NCBI GenBank assembly: GCA_002353815.1
Contig: DEKK01000003.1
Coordinates: 262,481 to 326,480, forward strand
Source of the DNA: Bifidobacteriaceae bacterium UBA2724
Lineage (GTDB): Bacteria > Actinomycetota > Actinomycetes > Actinomycetales > Bifidobacteriaceae
Direction of reading: 5' to 3'
Length of the DNA: 64,000 nucleotides
The notes under the pieces were generated by a model. That model worked only from the letters and a program-made list of their open reading frames with translations. It did not search any database and was not told where the DNA came from. The position numbers were made by a program, and so were the translations under genes. The first letter of the stretch is position 1; every line of letters begins with the position of its first letter. Below, piece after piece: positions 47,713 to 54,660 of this stretch.

Positions 47713-48732
47713 ATTCTCCTGCGCCAGCATCAAGCTCACCCTTCATGCTTTCCACGAAATGACCGGGGTTCTTTCTGACGGCTTCCACGATGACATCGAC
47801 AACCTGCGGCGAATAGATATAGCTGTTTCCTTTTTCCGACGCGATGGAACGGTTGTGCGAATACCTGCTGTCCGTCTTGAACCCGTACACTCCGGAGACG
47901 AGCCCGAAGTGATATTGGTTGAACTTCTTCGCGGCCCCATCGGCGCCGGTGATGCATATGCCGTCCTTCTCCAGTCTCTTGTTGACTTCGTTCAGTATGT
48001 CCTTCATCCTGTATGGGTATTTGTCCTCCGGGTTCACGAGCTTGCTGACGATTCTGACGTCCTGGCCGTCCTTCGTCGGGTGGATGGGGATGCCTTCCTT
48101 CTTGCTCATGACGAACTCGACGCGGTACGTGGCCGCGTATTTGCTGTTGCTTTCCGCATCCTCGCGTCTTTCGATGTCGTCGCGCGCCCTGAGGAGGCGC
48201 GAGGCCACGTCCTCCGGATATCTCGCGCGTATCTCCCTGTCGTCTATCCCCGTCCTGTTCACGGACAGGATCAGGTAGTTGTCCGGCAGCGAATCGCACA
48301 CCTCGATGCCGAGGTAGCGCGCATCTTGTCGTCGTAGTTTCGGACGTTTGCTTGGAATATCGGCCCGTAGGCTATCTCGTACTCGGGCACGACATAGTGT
48401 GTGCTGACGTTTCTCAGACGCAGGACGGTCTCGATGTTCTTCCTCACGGGGTCCTTGTCGTTCGTCATCGTGCGTTTCAGGCAGTCCTCGAGGGAGATCG
48501 TCCTGCCTGGCTTGTCCCTGTACGAGACAGCGCCGAGCCCGTCTCTCTTGACAAGGTATGCCTTGAGCATGAGCTCCCATGCGTTGCATAGGAAGAACGC
48601 GCATCCCTCCACCCTGTACCTGATGGTCGGCCTGTTGAACAGTTCGATGGCGAGTATGAACGCCTCCCGTGATTTCCCAGCAAGCCTCTCGACCTCGCTA
48701 GACGTCATATCGCTGTCAGTGCTTCCGCTCAT
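47711..48732 (-). pseudogene. HEPN-type DUF3644 protein, putative abortive-infection RNase, frameshifted
   Basis: The start is the ATG read from 48732 after AAGGAAGG. The first ~137 residues contain the DUF3644 pattern (FNRPTIRYRVEG, NAWELMLKAYL, RTISLEDCL) and R107-N-x3-H112 in RLRNVSTHYV, which matches the RxxxxH catalytic motif of HEPN ribonucleases. At the GCGCGC run 48317-48322 the frame breaks, and the rest (RYLGIEVCDSLPDNYL onward, ~200 residues) continues in another frame to 47711. Whole length ~340. The gene lies between the repressor and immA. The break could be a mutation, a sequencing error or regulated slippage. Confidence 0.75.
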
Positions 48733-48748
48733 GCGTGAGTCCTTCCTT

Positions 48749-49102
48749 CTAGTCTCGTGGCGTGCCGGCCTCCATGTCACGCGCCGGGTCCGTGTTCGCC
48801 GCCAGCTCGAACACCTCGTCGTCGGACAGAGGCAGGTCGTGCTGCGAGCGCTCCGTGGTGGGCGAATCCGATGATTCCCGCAGCTGGAACTTCTGTGCTT
48901 CTTCCATCAATGTCGATGGGAGTATGCCGAATACTTCGCAAAGCTGCGCCACTTGATTGATCTTGATGTCGCGTTCGTCCTTGAGGATGCGAATCAAGGT
49001 GCGTTCGGGAATGCCTGACTTTTCGCTCAGGGCTTTGATTGACAGCCCTGACGCGCCACGTTCCGCTGCTATGGCTTTTGCTGTTGCTTCGTTCATGTCC
49101 AT
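48749..49102 (-). CDS. Phage HTH repressor (XRE-like), first gene of the lysogeny arm
   Basis: 117 residues with an N-terminal XRE/lambda-type helix-turn-helix (LSIKALSEKSGIPERTLIRIL) and an acidic, disordered C-terminus. There is no ribosome site before the ATG at 49102; a -10-like TAACGT ends 7 bases before it, so a leaderless mRNA is plausible. The first operator palindrome overlaps its start codon, as expected for autoregulation. It is co-directional with the HEPN gene and immA. It probably maintains lysogeny, but assignment of repressor versus Cro between the two divergent HTH genes is by context. Confidence 0.75.
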   Translation of the reverse strand: MDMNEATAKAIAAERGASGLSIKALSEKSGIPERTLIRILKDERDIKINQVAQLCEVFGILPSTLMEEAQKFQLRESSDSPTTERSQHDLPLSDDEVFELAANTDPARDMEAGTPRD

Positions 49103-49180
49103 ATGGACACGTTACCGCTTTTCTGAATACATTGCACTGCCCATATGGGCGTGTCGCAGTTGACACTGCCCAAATGGGCA
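49096..49180. promoter_or_regulatory. Three palindromic operators of the immunity region
   Basis: O1 TGTCCATATGGACA (49096-49109), O2 TGCCCATATGGGCG (49138-49151) and O3 TGCCCAAATGGGCA (49167-49180) share the pattern CC-(A/T)4-GG within a 12-base dyad. O1 overlaps the leftward HTH start codon, and O3 lies exactly between the -35 and -10 of the rightward early promoter. This is the expected layout of a lambda-like genetic switch. Confidence 0.85.
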
Positions 49181-49187
49181 CTAATAT
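49160..49187 (+). promoter_or_regulatory. Rightward early promoter
   Basis: TTGACA (49160-49165), a 16-base spacer filled by operator O3, and TAATAT (49182-49187). The start point would fall on or next to the ATG at 49195. Confidence 0.8.
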
Positions 49188-49194
49188 GACAGGC

Positions 49195-49482
49195 ATGGAC
49201 AGCATCAAATACTCACAAGATGTTGCCGCGCACGTCGCGGCAGCAATAACCAAGTCGGGCAAATCGGTTCTGTCTATCGCCGAGATGACAGGCATACCAA
49301 GGACGACGCTCCTTCGCCGTCTCCAGTCGCCGGAAACCTCGCCGCTGACAGTGAACGAACTCAGTCGCCTCTCCGAGGCAACTGGGGAGCCCATCGGGGT
49401 CCTCGTCGACCCCACAGCAGAAAAAGAAAACCCGCAGGTACCAGCTGCGGGCGAAGAGCCACAAGAACAGAAAGAAAGGTGA
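49195..49482 (+). CDS. Cro-like HTH regulator
   Basis: 95 residues. A helix-turn-helix (about 22-45, SVLSIAEMTGIPRTTLLRRL) is followed by a short DNA-binding wing and an acidic Glu/Gln/Pro tail. The ATG at 49195 sits 7 bases after the -10 element and has no ribosome site, so the mRNA is probably leaderless, as for lambda cI; an ATG at 49186 would fall in the -10 box. It is the first gene of the rightward early transcript, opposite to the repressor, so a Cro-like role is likely. Confidence 0.75.
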   Translation: MDSIKYSQDVAAHVAAAITKSGKSVLSIAEMTGIPRTTLLRRLQSPETSPLTVNELSRLSEATGEPIGVLVDPTAEKENPQVPAAGEEPQEQKER

Positions 49483-49487
49483 TTCAG

Positions 49488-50333
49488 ATGGCTCAGACAA
49501 ATGATATCAAGCCCTGCACGGACATGCAGGAGTTCGACAGCCCGGAGTTCGGCACGGTCCGCGCGATGCGCGGAGATGACGGGGAACCGTGGTTCGTAGC
49601 GAGCGACATCGCCAAGGCACTCGGGTACCGCGACGCTGCTCAACTCACACGCCTTCTTGATGATGACGAGAAGGGTACGCAGATTCTGCGTACCCCTGGC
49701 GGAGCACAGCAGATGACGACTCTCAATGAGTCTGGATTCTATCGCGCAATCATGCAGCGCAGGTCATCGTGTGTCAAGGACGACAAGAGGCGGGAGTTCG
49801 TCATTTCGTTCCAGCGCTGGGTGACGCACGAGGTGCTGCCGAGCATCCGCCGGCACGGCGGGTACATGCTCGGGCAGGAGAGCATGACCCCGGAGCAGAT
49901 GGCGCTCGCCAGCATGCGGTGGCTCGAAAGCAAGGTCAGGGAGCAGGAGGCGCGCCTCGTGGAGCAGGCCGCGCAGCTCGAAGCGCAGAAGCCGAAGGTC
50001 CTGTTCGCCGACGCGGTGTCCGCAAGCGACGGCACGTGCCTGGTCGGCGAGCTCGCGAAGATGCTCACGCAGGCCGGGTACCGGACCGGGCAGAACCGAC
50101 TGTTCGCCCGCCTGCGCGACGAGGGATACCTCGGCAAAAGCGGAAGCAACAGGAACGTCCCGCTCCAGAAGTACGTGGACTCCGGCCTGTTCCGCATCAA
50201 GGAGACAGCCATCACCTGCCCCGACGGGCATGTCACGCTCAACCGCACGCCCAAGGTCACCGGCAAGGGCCAGCGCTACTTCCTCGACAGGTACGCCCCG
50301 GCGGACGGAGCCCGGAAGGTGGTGGCGCGATGA
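49488..50333 (+). CDS. Phage antirepressor (BRO-N plus KilAC/ANT domain)
   Basis: 281 residues starting at 49488 after GAAAGG. The N-terminal BRO domain (about 15-115) has FGTVRAMRGDDGEPWFVASDIAKALGY (shown in part), LTRLLDDDEKG, LNESGFYRAIMQRR and the RWVTHEVLPSIRRHGGY end. A coiled-coil linker follows (about 135-165), then a C-terminal ANT/KilAC domain (LVGELAKMLTQAGYRTGQNRLFARLRDEGYL in part). Such proteins inactivate the phage repressor to start lytic growth. It directly follows the Cro-like gene. Confidence 0.9.
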   Translation: MAQTNDIKPCTDMQEFDSPEFGTVRAMRGDDGEPWFVASDIAKALGYRDAAQLTRLLDDDEKGTQILRTPGGAQQMTTLNESGFYRAIMQRRSSCVKDDKRREFVISFQRWVTHEVLPSIRRHGGYMLGQESMTPEQMALASMRWLESKVREQEARLVEQAAQLEAQKPKVLFADAVSASDGTCLVGELAKMLTQAGYRTGQNRLFARLRDEGYLGKSGSNRNVPLQKYVDSGLFRIKETAITCPDGHVTLNRTPKVTGKGQRYFLDRYAPADGARKVVAR

Positions 50334-50548
50334 GCCTCGCGAACGATTCTTGGGGTTTCGAAATCCAGCCGGCCAAGCTGCCCGGGTACGCCGCGGTGCT
50401 CGTCATCAACGGCAGCTTCCGCCATTACGACGGGTCGTACACCGGGCAGATGGAAATCTTCATCGACCTGACCAAGACCGACCTTATGACGATCCGCGCC
50501 ACGGCCGGCAAGGCCATCAAGCAAGCCAGGGAAGGAGGCGTGCGATGA
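50330..50548 (+). CDS. Hypothetical early phage protein, 72 residues
   Basis: It overlaps the antirepressor stop by ATGA and the next start by ATGA, so it is translated as part of a chain. The protein is soluble, with a beta-rich centre (YAAVLVINGSFRHYDGSYTG). No known family is recognised. The tight coupling on both sides is the main support for the gene. Confidence 0.65.
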   Translation: MSLANDSWGFEIQPAKLPGYAAVLVINGSFRHYDGSYTGQMEIFIDLTKTDLMTIRATAGKAIKQAREGGVR

Positions 50549-51021
50549 GTCTGGAACGCATGATGACGACGACGCAGGTCGCCAGGCTGCTCGGCGCGGA
50601 GACCGAGGAAGAGCTCAGGACGCGCCAACGGTATCTGGCCCAGCTCCGCTTCCGCGGGCAAGGCCCGAGGTTCGTCAAGCACGGGCGGTTGATCCTTTAC
50701 AGGGAATCCGCCATCGACGAATGGATCAAGGCAGGGGAAACGACCTGCACGCGCACCCTGCCGGGCGACATCAGGGGCGAGGCGGGGAGCGTCGCATGGC
50801 GCCTCGCGTGCATCATCCTCGCCGTCCTGCAGGCGGTCGCCGCGGGCGCATGCCTCGACGCGCTGCTCGGCCTCCCGGCCGACGCATCACCCTGGCTCAG
50901 CATCGCGTACGCGGTGGGAACGGTGACGCTCTGGCTGGCCGCGGTGGGCGTCGCCAGCCTGGCCGTCGGCGGCCACGGGGCACGCCACGGCCGGCACTGC
51001 GATGAGGAGGAGGACAGGTGA
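50545..51021 (+). CDS. Helix-turn-helix protein with two membrane segments
   Basis: 158 residues. The first ~65 look like an excisionase/MerR-type DNA-binding unit (MTTTQVARLLGAETEEEL, then RFVKHGRLILYRESAIDEWI). The C-terminal half has two hydrophobic helices (about 83-110 and 116-143) and a basic/acidic tail. A DNA-binding domain tethered to the membrane is unusual in an early phage operon. A fusion of two formerly separate small genes is possible. It overlaps both neighbours by 4 bases. Confidence 0.65.
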   Translation: MSLERMMTTTQVARLLGAETEEELRTRQRYLAQLRFRGQGPRFVKHGRLILYRESAIDEWIKAGETTCTRTLPGDIRGEAGSVAWRLACIILAVLQAVAAGACLDALLGLPADASPWLSIAYAVGTVTLWLAAVGVASLAVGGHGARHGRHCDEEEDR

Positions 51022-51617
51022 GCGGCGTCATCACGATCCGCGGCGACGAGTGGACGGAGGACGAGCTGCGCGAGCTCGCGTCCAAGCCCCGCCTGGACGT
51101 GCCGGTCAAGGACGAGTTCGGGCGGCGCGCGCGCCTCGCAGTGCACGTCTGGCAGGCGCAGCACGGGGAAGGCGACGAGGAGCCGGACGATGCGGCGGCG
51201 GAGGAGATCCCGGCACCCAAGCCGGCACCCAAGCCGGAGACGAAGCCCGGGCCGGCCGGGAAGACCGAGGCTCCGTACGTCTACGCGCACCCATGCCCCC
51301 GCTGTGGCGTGAGCGTCGAAGGCGGACGCAAGGACAAGCTCTGCGACTCCTGCCGCGCCAAATCCAGGAAGGAGCGAGTCGCCAGGTGCATGGCGAAGGA
51401 GCGGGCGGAGGAATCCGCGCCCGCCAAGAAGAGCGACAGGGACGGTGACGGCGACACGGTCAACGACTCGATCGCGATGACCGTCGGCACCCTCGCCCGC
51501 CGGCTCAGGCGCGCCGTCTACGCGGGCGACGCGAAGGCATACCGGGCGACGGTCGGTGCGCTCACAGACATCGACAAGGTCATCACCGCCACCGGCGGCT
51601 GGAAGGAGGACAGGTGA
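51018..51617 (+). CDS. Hypothetical phage protein with a Cys4 zinc ribbon
   Basis: 199 residues from a GTG start overlapping the previous stop. An N-terminal helical part is followed by a Pro/Lys repeat (PAPKPAPKPETKP), a zinc ribbon with CPRCG and CDSC (about 95-112) and a basic segment. The C-terminal ~55 residues (MTVGTLARRLRRAVYAGDAKAY) are helical. Its role is unknown; small zinc proteins of this kind are common in actinophage replication regions. Confidence 0.65.
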   Translation: MSGVITIRGDEWTEDELRELASKPRLDVPVKDEFGRRARLAVHVWQAQHGEGDEEPDDAAAEEIPAPKPAPKPETKPGPAGKTEAPYVYAHPCPRCGVSVEGGRKDKLCDSCRAKSRKERVARCMAKERAEESAPAKKSDRDGDGDTVNDSIAMTVGTLARRLRRAVYAGDAKAYRATVGALTDIDKVITATGGWKEDR

Positions 51618-52012
51618 GCAGGCAGAAGCAGAAAGGCACGCGCCTCGAAACCGCGGTCATGCAGTACATGCAGTGGGCGCTCGGCGATAACGGCATCCAC
51701 CGGGAGACGCTCCACGGCAGCGCCGATGTCGGTGATATCGGCGGCGTGTACTACGGAGGCGAACCCGTCACGATCGAGGTCAAGAACACGGCGCGCCTCG
51801 ACCTCGCCGCCCACTACCGGGAGGCCGAAGTCGAGGCGGGCAACAAGGACAGCGTCCTGCCCATACTCATCCAGAAACGCGCGCGCACCGGCATCGACAC
51901 GCTGGAAGGCGCGGGCGGCCAATGGGCGGTCATGACCTTGGAGACCCTGTGCCGTCTCCTCAACCATGGGCTCCCGCTCGGCCCCGATGACGCGGGAGGC
52001 GGGGAACCGTGA
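51614..52012 (+). CDS. Holliday-junction resolvase-like PD-(D/E)XK nuclease
   Basis: 132 residues from a GTG start. It has an N-terminal helix (KGTRLETAVMQYMQWAL), GDIGG with Asp41, and Glu55-Val-Lys57 in TIEVKN, the pattern of small archaeal/phage Holliday junction resolvases and related nucleases. It probably resolves branched DNA during phage replication or packaging. It overlaps its neighbours by 4 bases each. Confidence 0.75.
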   Translation: MSRQKQKGTRLETAVMQYMQWALGDNGIHRETLHGSADVGDIGGVYYGGEPVTIEVKNTARLDLAAHYREAEVEAGNKDSVLPILIQKRARTGIDTLEGAGGQWAVMTLETLCRLLNHGLPLGPDDAGGGEP

Positions 52013-52464
52013 GCGTCGCAAACAGCTTCTGCACGGTCTGCGGACGGCCGCTGCGCGCCGCCCCGGGCACGTGCACGTGCTCCCTCCGGTGCGCGCGCCG
52101 CCTCCGATGGATCCGCGAGGACATGCGCACGACCGCGGAGGCGGACGCGACCACGGCGCGCGTGTTGCGTGCGGAGGACCGGCTCCGCAGCATCCACCTG
52201 GAGGACGTCGCCGACGCCGACTGGATCATGGAGCACTGCCGGCAGGACATCGACCGCATGCGACGGCCCCGCCATCCAAGACGCCACGACCCGCCCGCGC
52301 CGCCACGCCCATGCCCCGTGTGCGGCAGGCCCGTGCCGGCCACGCGCACCCACGCCACCTACTGCAGCCAGGCATGCCACGACGAGGCCAAGCGCCTCCG
52401 CCAGCGGGAGCAGCGCAAACGGCGAATCCAAGACATCGAACAGCAAAGGAAGGAAAACCAATGA
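52009..52464 (+). CDS. Small phage protein with two zinc-finger clusters
   Basis: 151 residues from a GTG start. Cys clusters occur at both ends: CTVCGRPL with CTCSLRC near the N-terminus, and CPVCGRPVPATRTHATYCSQAC in the C-terminal part (in part), each able to bind one zinc ion. The middle is helical and the C-terminus is a basic coiled coil. No enzyme motif is seen. It may be a nucleic-acid-binding or adaptor protein of the replication region. Confidence 0.65.
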   Translation: MSVANSFCTVCGRPLRAAPGTCTCSLRCARRLRWIREDMRTTAEADATTARVLRAEDRLRSIHLEDVADADWIMEHCRQDIDRMRRPRHPRRHDPPAPPRPCPVCGRPVPATRTHATYCSQACHDEAKRLRQREQRKRRIQDIEQQRKENQ

Positions 52465-52856
52465 CCACCCAGACAACACAGACGACCCGGACGGAGGCCG
52501 CGGAGACCGGCGAGGCCTCCGACCTCGCACGCCGCCTCCTCGCACTGCAGGAGCGGGCCAAGGCCATCGACGAGGAACGCCGCGCCGTCGGCGCCCGGCT
52601 CGCCAAGATCCAGGCAACCAAGTGCCACGACTACGAGGGCGTGACTGTCGAGGTCCACCCGGGGCGCCGCACCCTCGACGCGAAACGCTTCCAGCAGGCC
52701 TACCCGTTGAGCGACGCGACCGCCGCCTACTACAAGGCCACGCCCCAGCCGCTCAGCAAGCTCCAGCAGCTCGTGCCCGGCGGCGTGCCGGACGACTGCA
52801 CCAAGCTGGGGCAGCCCTACGTCACCGCGACGATCACGGGGGCGGACGATGAGTGA
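52461..52856 (+). CDS. Hypothetical phage protein, 131 residues
   Basis: The start at 52461 overlaps the previous stop by ATGA and follows GGAAGGAAAA. A Thr/Gln-rich start is followed by a coiled-coil helix (LARRLLALQERAKAIDEERR) and a small domain (DYEGVTVEVHPGRRTLDAKRF). It overlaps the next gene by 8 bases. In actinophages a protein of this type often precedes the RecB-like exonuclease; it might be its partner. No function is assigned. Confidence 0.65.
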   Translation: MTTQTTQTTRTEAAETGEASDLARRLLALQERAKAIDEERRAVGARLAKIQATKCHDYEGVTVEVHPGRRTLDAKRFQQAYPLSDATAAYYKATPQPLSKLQQLVPGGVPDDCTKLGQPYVTATITGADDE

Positions 52857-53838
52857 CGGCATCCAGGCTCTCATCCACGCGACGGCGGAGGCCGACGGCG
52901 CACATGCCCCTCGGACGCATGAGACGGCCTCTCGGACGAGCGAACGCGGCGAATGCGACTGGAAGCCCGCACCGCTCGGCGACAGCGTCCTGCAGGCCGT
53001 CCTCGACCCCATCGACACGGCCATCGCCAACCACCCGCGAAGCCTGCAGAAGGCCATCGGGCCGTCGGAGCTCGGCACCGACAGCCCCCACGGGCTCGCC
53101 ATGAAACTCCTCCAACGCAAGCCCCTCGGGGAACCCGAGACCCCGTGGCTGCCCACCCAGGGCACCGCCGTCCACGCGTGGCTCGAACACCACCTTGGAG
53201 GTCACAGGCCCGACGGTGACGACGAGTGGCAGGGCGAGTGGGAGGCCGAGAAACGCGTCCGCGTCGGACTCCTGCACAGCCACACACTCCTCGACCCCGG
53301 CTCCCACGAGTGGCACGTGACGGGAAGCATCGACCTGTGGATCCCGGGCATGCGGGCGACAGTCGACTGGAAAAACGTCGGCCAGTGGACGCTCAAACAC
53401 GCGCAGACCAACGGCCCCAGCCAGCAGTACCTGATCCAACAGTCGCTCTACGGGTGGGCGCTCGAGCAGGCTGGCACGCCCCCGGAACGGCAGGCGCTCG
53501 TCTACATCCCCCGCGACGCGCGCTCCCTATCCGACTGGTGGAGCTACGAGTGGGCGTACGACCCCAAGCCAGCCCTCTGGGCGTGGAACCGCGCACAACT
53601 CACCATCGACATCCTCCAGGCCATCGTCGACAGGGACGGCATGGAGATGGCGCTCGCATGGGCGTCCCTCCTGCCCGGAAGCGCGAGCGGCCACGAATGG
53701 GACACGTGGGAGGACGAGACACCCGCCATGACGCCGTTCACACCACCCACGCGCAAGCCGCCGGCCCTTGACGTGCCCGACCGGTGGACGCGCCTCATCC
53801 ACGCCGTCGAACCCACATACCAGACCAAAAACAACTAG
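52849..53838 (+). CDS. RecB/Cas4-like phage exonuclease
   Basis: 329 residues. The PD-(D/E)XK core is GSIDLW with Asp162 and TVDWKN with Asp173-Trp-Lys175, followed by a QYLIQQSLYGWAL helix with the conserved Gln. The N-terminal helical domain holds GTAVHAWLEHHL, with the His that often completes the site. It probably resects phage DNA for recombination together with the protein encoded next. No Fe-S cysteines are present. Confidence 0.8.
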   Translation: MSDGIQALIHATAEADGAHAPRTHETASRTSERGECDWKPAPLGDSVLQAVLDPIDTAIANHPRSLQKAIGPSELGTDSPHGLAMKLLQRKPLGEPETPWLPTQGTAVHAWLEHHLGGHRPDGDDEWQGEWEAEKRVRVGLLHSHTLLDPGSHEWHVTGSIDLWIPGMRATVDWKNVGQWTLKHAQTNGPSQQYLIQQSLYGWALEQAGTPPERQALVYIPRDARSLSDWWSYEWAYDPKPALWAWNRAQLTIDILQAIVDRDGMEMALAWASLLPGSASGHEWDTWEDETPAMTPFTPPTRKPPALDVPDRWTRLIHAVEPTYQTKNN

Positions 53839-53851
53839 ATAGGAGACCATC

Positions 53852-54463
53852 ATGTTCGAAGAATTCACGCAGCAGGGCGAGAAGACGCGCGCCGCGTTCG
53901 ACGGCGACAGCCAGCCGGGCGACACCGTGTCCGGCACCATCACCGGCAGCCGAGAGGTCGGCGCGACCGAGTTCGGCACCGGCCAGCCCGTCGTCAGCAA
54001 GTTCACCGGCAAGCAGCTCATGAAGACCGTCATCACCCTGCAGACCACGCTCCGCGACGACGCGGACGACGACGGGCGGCGCAGCGTGTGGATCAAGCAG
54101 TGGGGCGACCAGGCTCGCGCGTTCGGCGCGGCCGTCCGCGACGCGGGATTCACCCCCGGCGAAGGCGACGTGCTCACCGTCACCCTCAAAGGCACCAAGG
54201 CCACGAAGAGCGGCTTCCGCGAGAAGGTGTGGGAGTACCGGCTGACCCGCGGCCGGCATCCCGTCGCCGGGAGCGACGCGTTCACACAGCCGACCCAGCC
54301 GACCCAGCCAGCACCGGCGCAGCAGTCCGCTCCCGCGCCTGCACGGCAGTCGGACGCGAAGGCCAAAGCCGCCCAGCTCCGCGCCCTCGGAGTGCCAGAG
54401 GACGAGATCCAGAGGCTCACCGGCCAGACAGGCGGCGGCGAATTCGGACCCGCCGACTTCTGA
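53852..54463 (+). CDS. Phage protein, possible single-strand DNA-binding or recombination partner
   Basis: 203 residues. The first ~135 are beta-rich (GDTVSGTITGSREVGATEFG and VLTVTLKGTKATKSG), which could form an OB-like fold. A low-complexity linker with a TQPTQPTQPAPAQQ run is followed by a short acidic C-terminal helix (LRALGVPEDEIQRLTGQ) and an acidic end. The fold, acidic tail and position after an exonuclease fit an SSB-like or annealing role; this is inference only. It is preceded by AGATAGGAG. Confidence 0.55.
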   Translation: MFEEFTQQGEKTRAAFDGDSQPGDTVSGTITGSREVGATEFGTGQPVVSKFTGKQLMKTVITLQTTLRDDADDDGRRSVWIKQWGDQARAFGAAVRDAGFTPGEGDVLTVTLKGTKATKSGFREKVWEYRLTRGRHPVAGSDAFTQPTQPTQPAPAQQSAPAPARQSDAKAKAAQLRALGVPEDEIQRLTGQTGGGEFGPADF

Positions 54464-54660
54464 CCTTACCGGCCTAACCGCGCCTAACCGCAAAAAGTTA
54501 GGCGCTCATACCTAGAAAACACTGGGCTGACGTGCAATCCTAACCTTCCTAACCGTTTTTATATAACCTCATACATTGGTAGAGGGTATATATACATAAA
54601 AATAGTTAGGTATTTGGTTAGGCTTAGACCCGCCAGCCCTCCCAATCGGGAGGGAATACC
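54464..54660. other. Putative replication origin: AT-rich region with CCTAACC iterons
   Basis: Seven copies of a heptamer in both orientations occur: CCTAACC at 54473, 54483, 54539 and 54548, and the complement GTTAGG at 54497, 54605 and 54616. The middle (54555-54604) is strongly AT-rich with TATATATA. GCGCCTAAC (54480-54488) and GTTAGGCGC (54497-54505) form a 9-bp hairpin. It lies immediately upstream of the helicase-primase gene, the usual place for a phage origin. Confidence 0.7.
54637..54654 (+). promoter_or_regulatory. Hairpin that sequesters the ribosome site of the helicase-primase gene
   Basis: CCCTCCC (54637-54643) pairs perfectly with GGGAGGG (54648-54654) around an AATC loop. GGGAGGG is the only ribosome site for the ATG at 54661, so translation would be restrained unless the hairpin opens. 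Confidence 0.6.

Noticed and set aside
49438..50232. Additional repressor operator at TGCCCCGACGGGCA (50217-50230) inside the antirepressor gene
   Set aside because: The flanks match, but the AT-rich centre shared by O1-O3 is missing and it lies within coding sequence.
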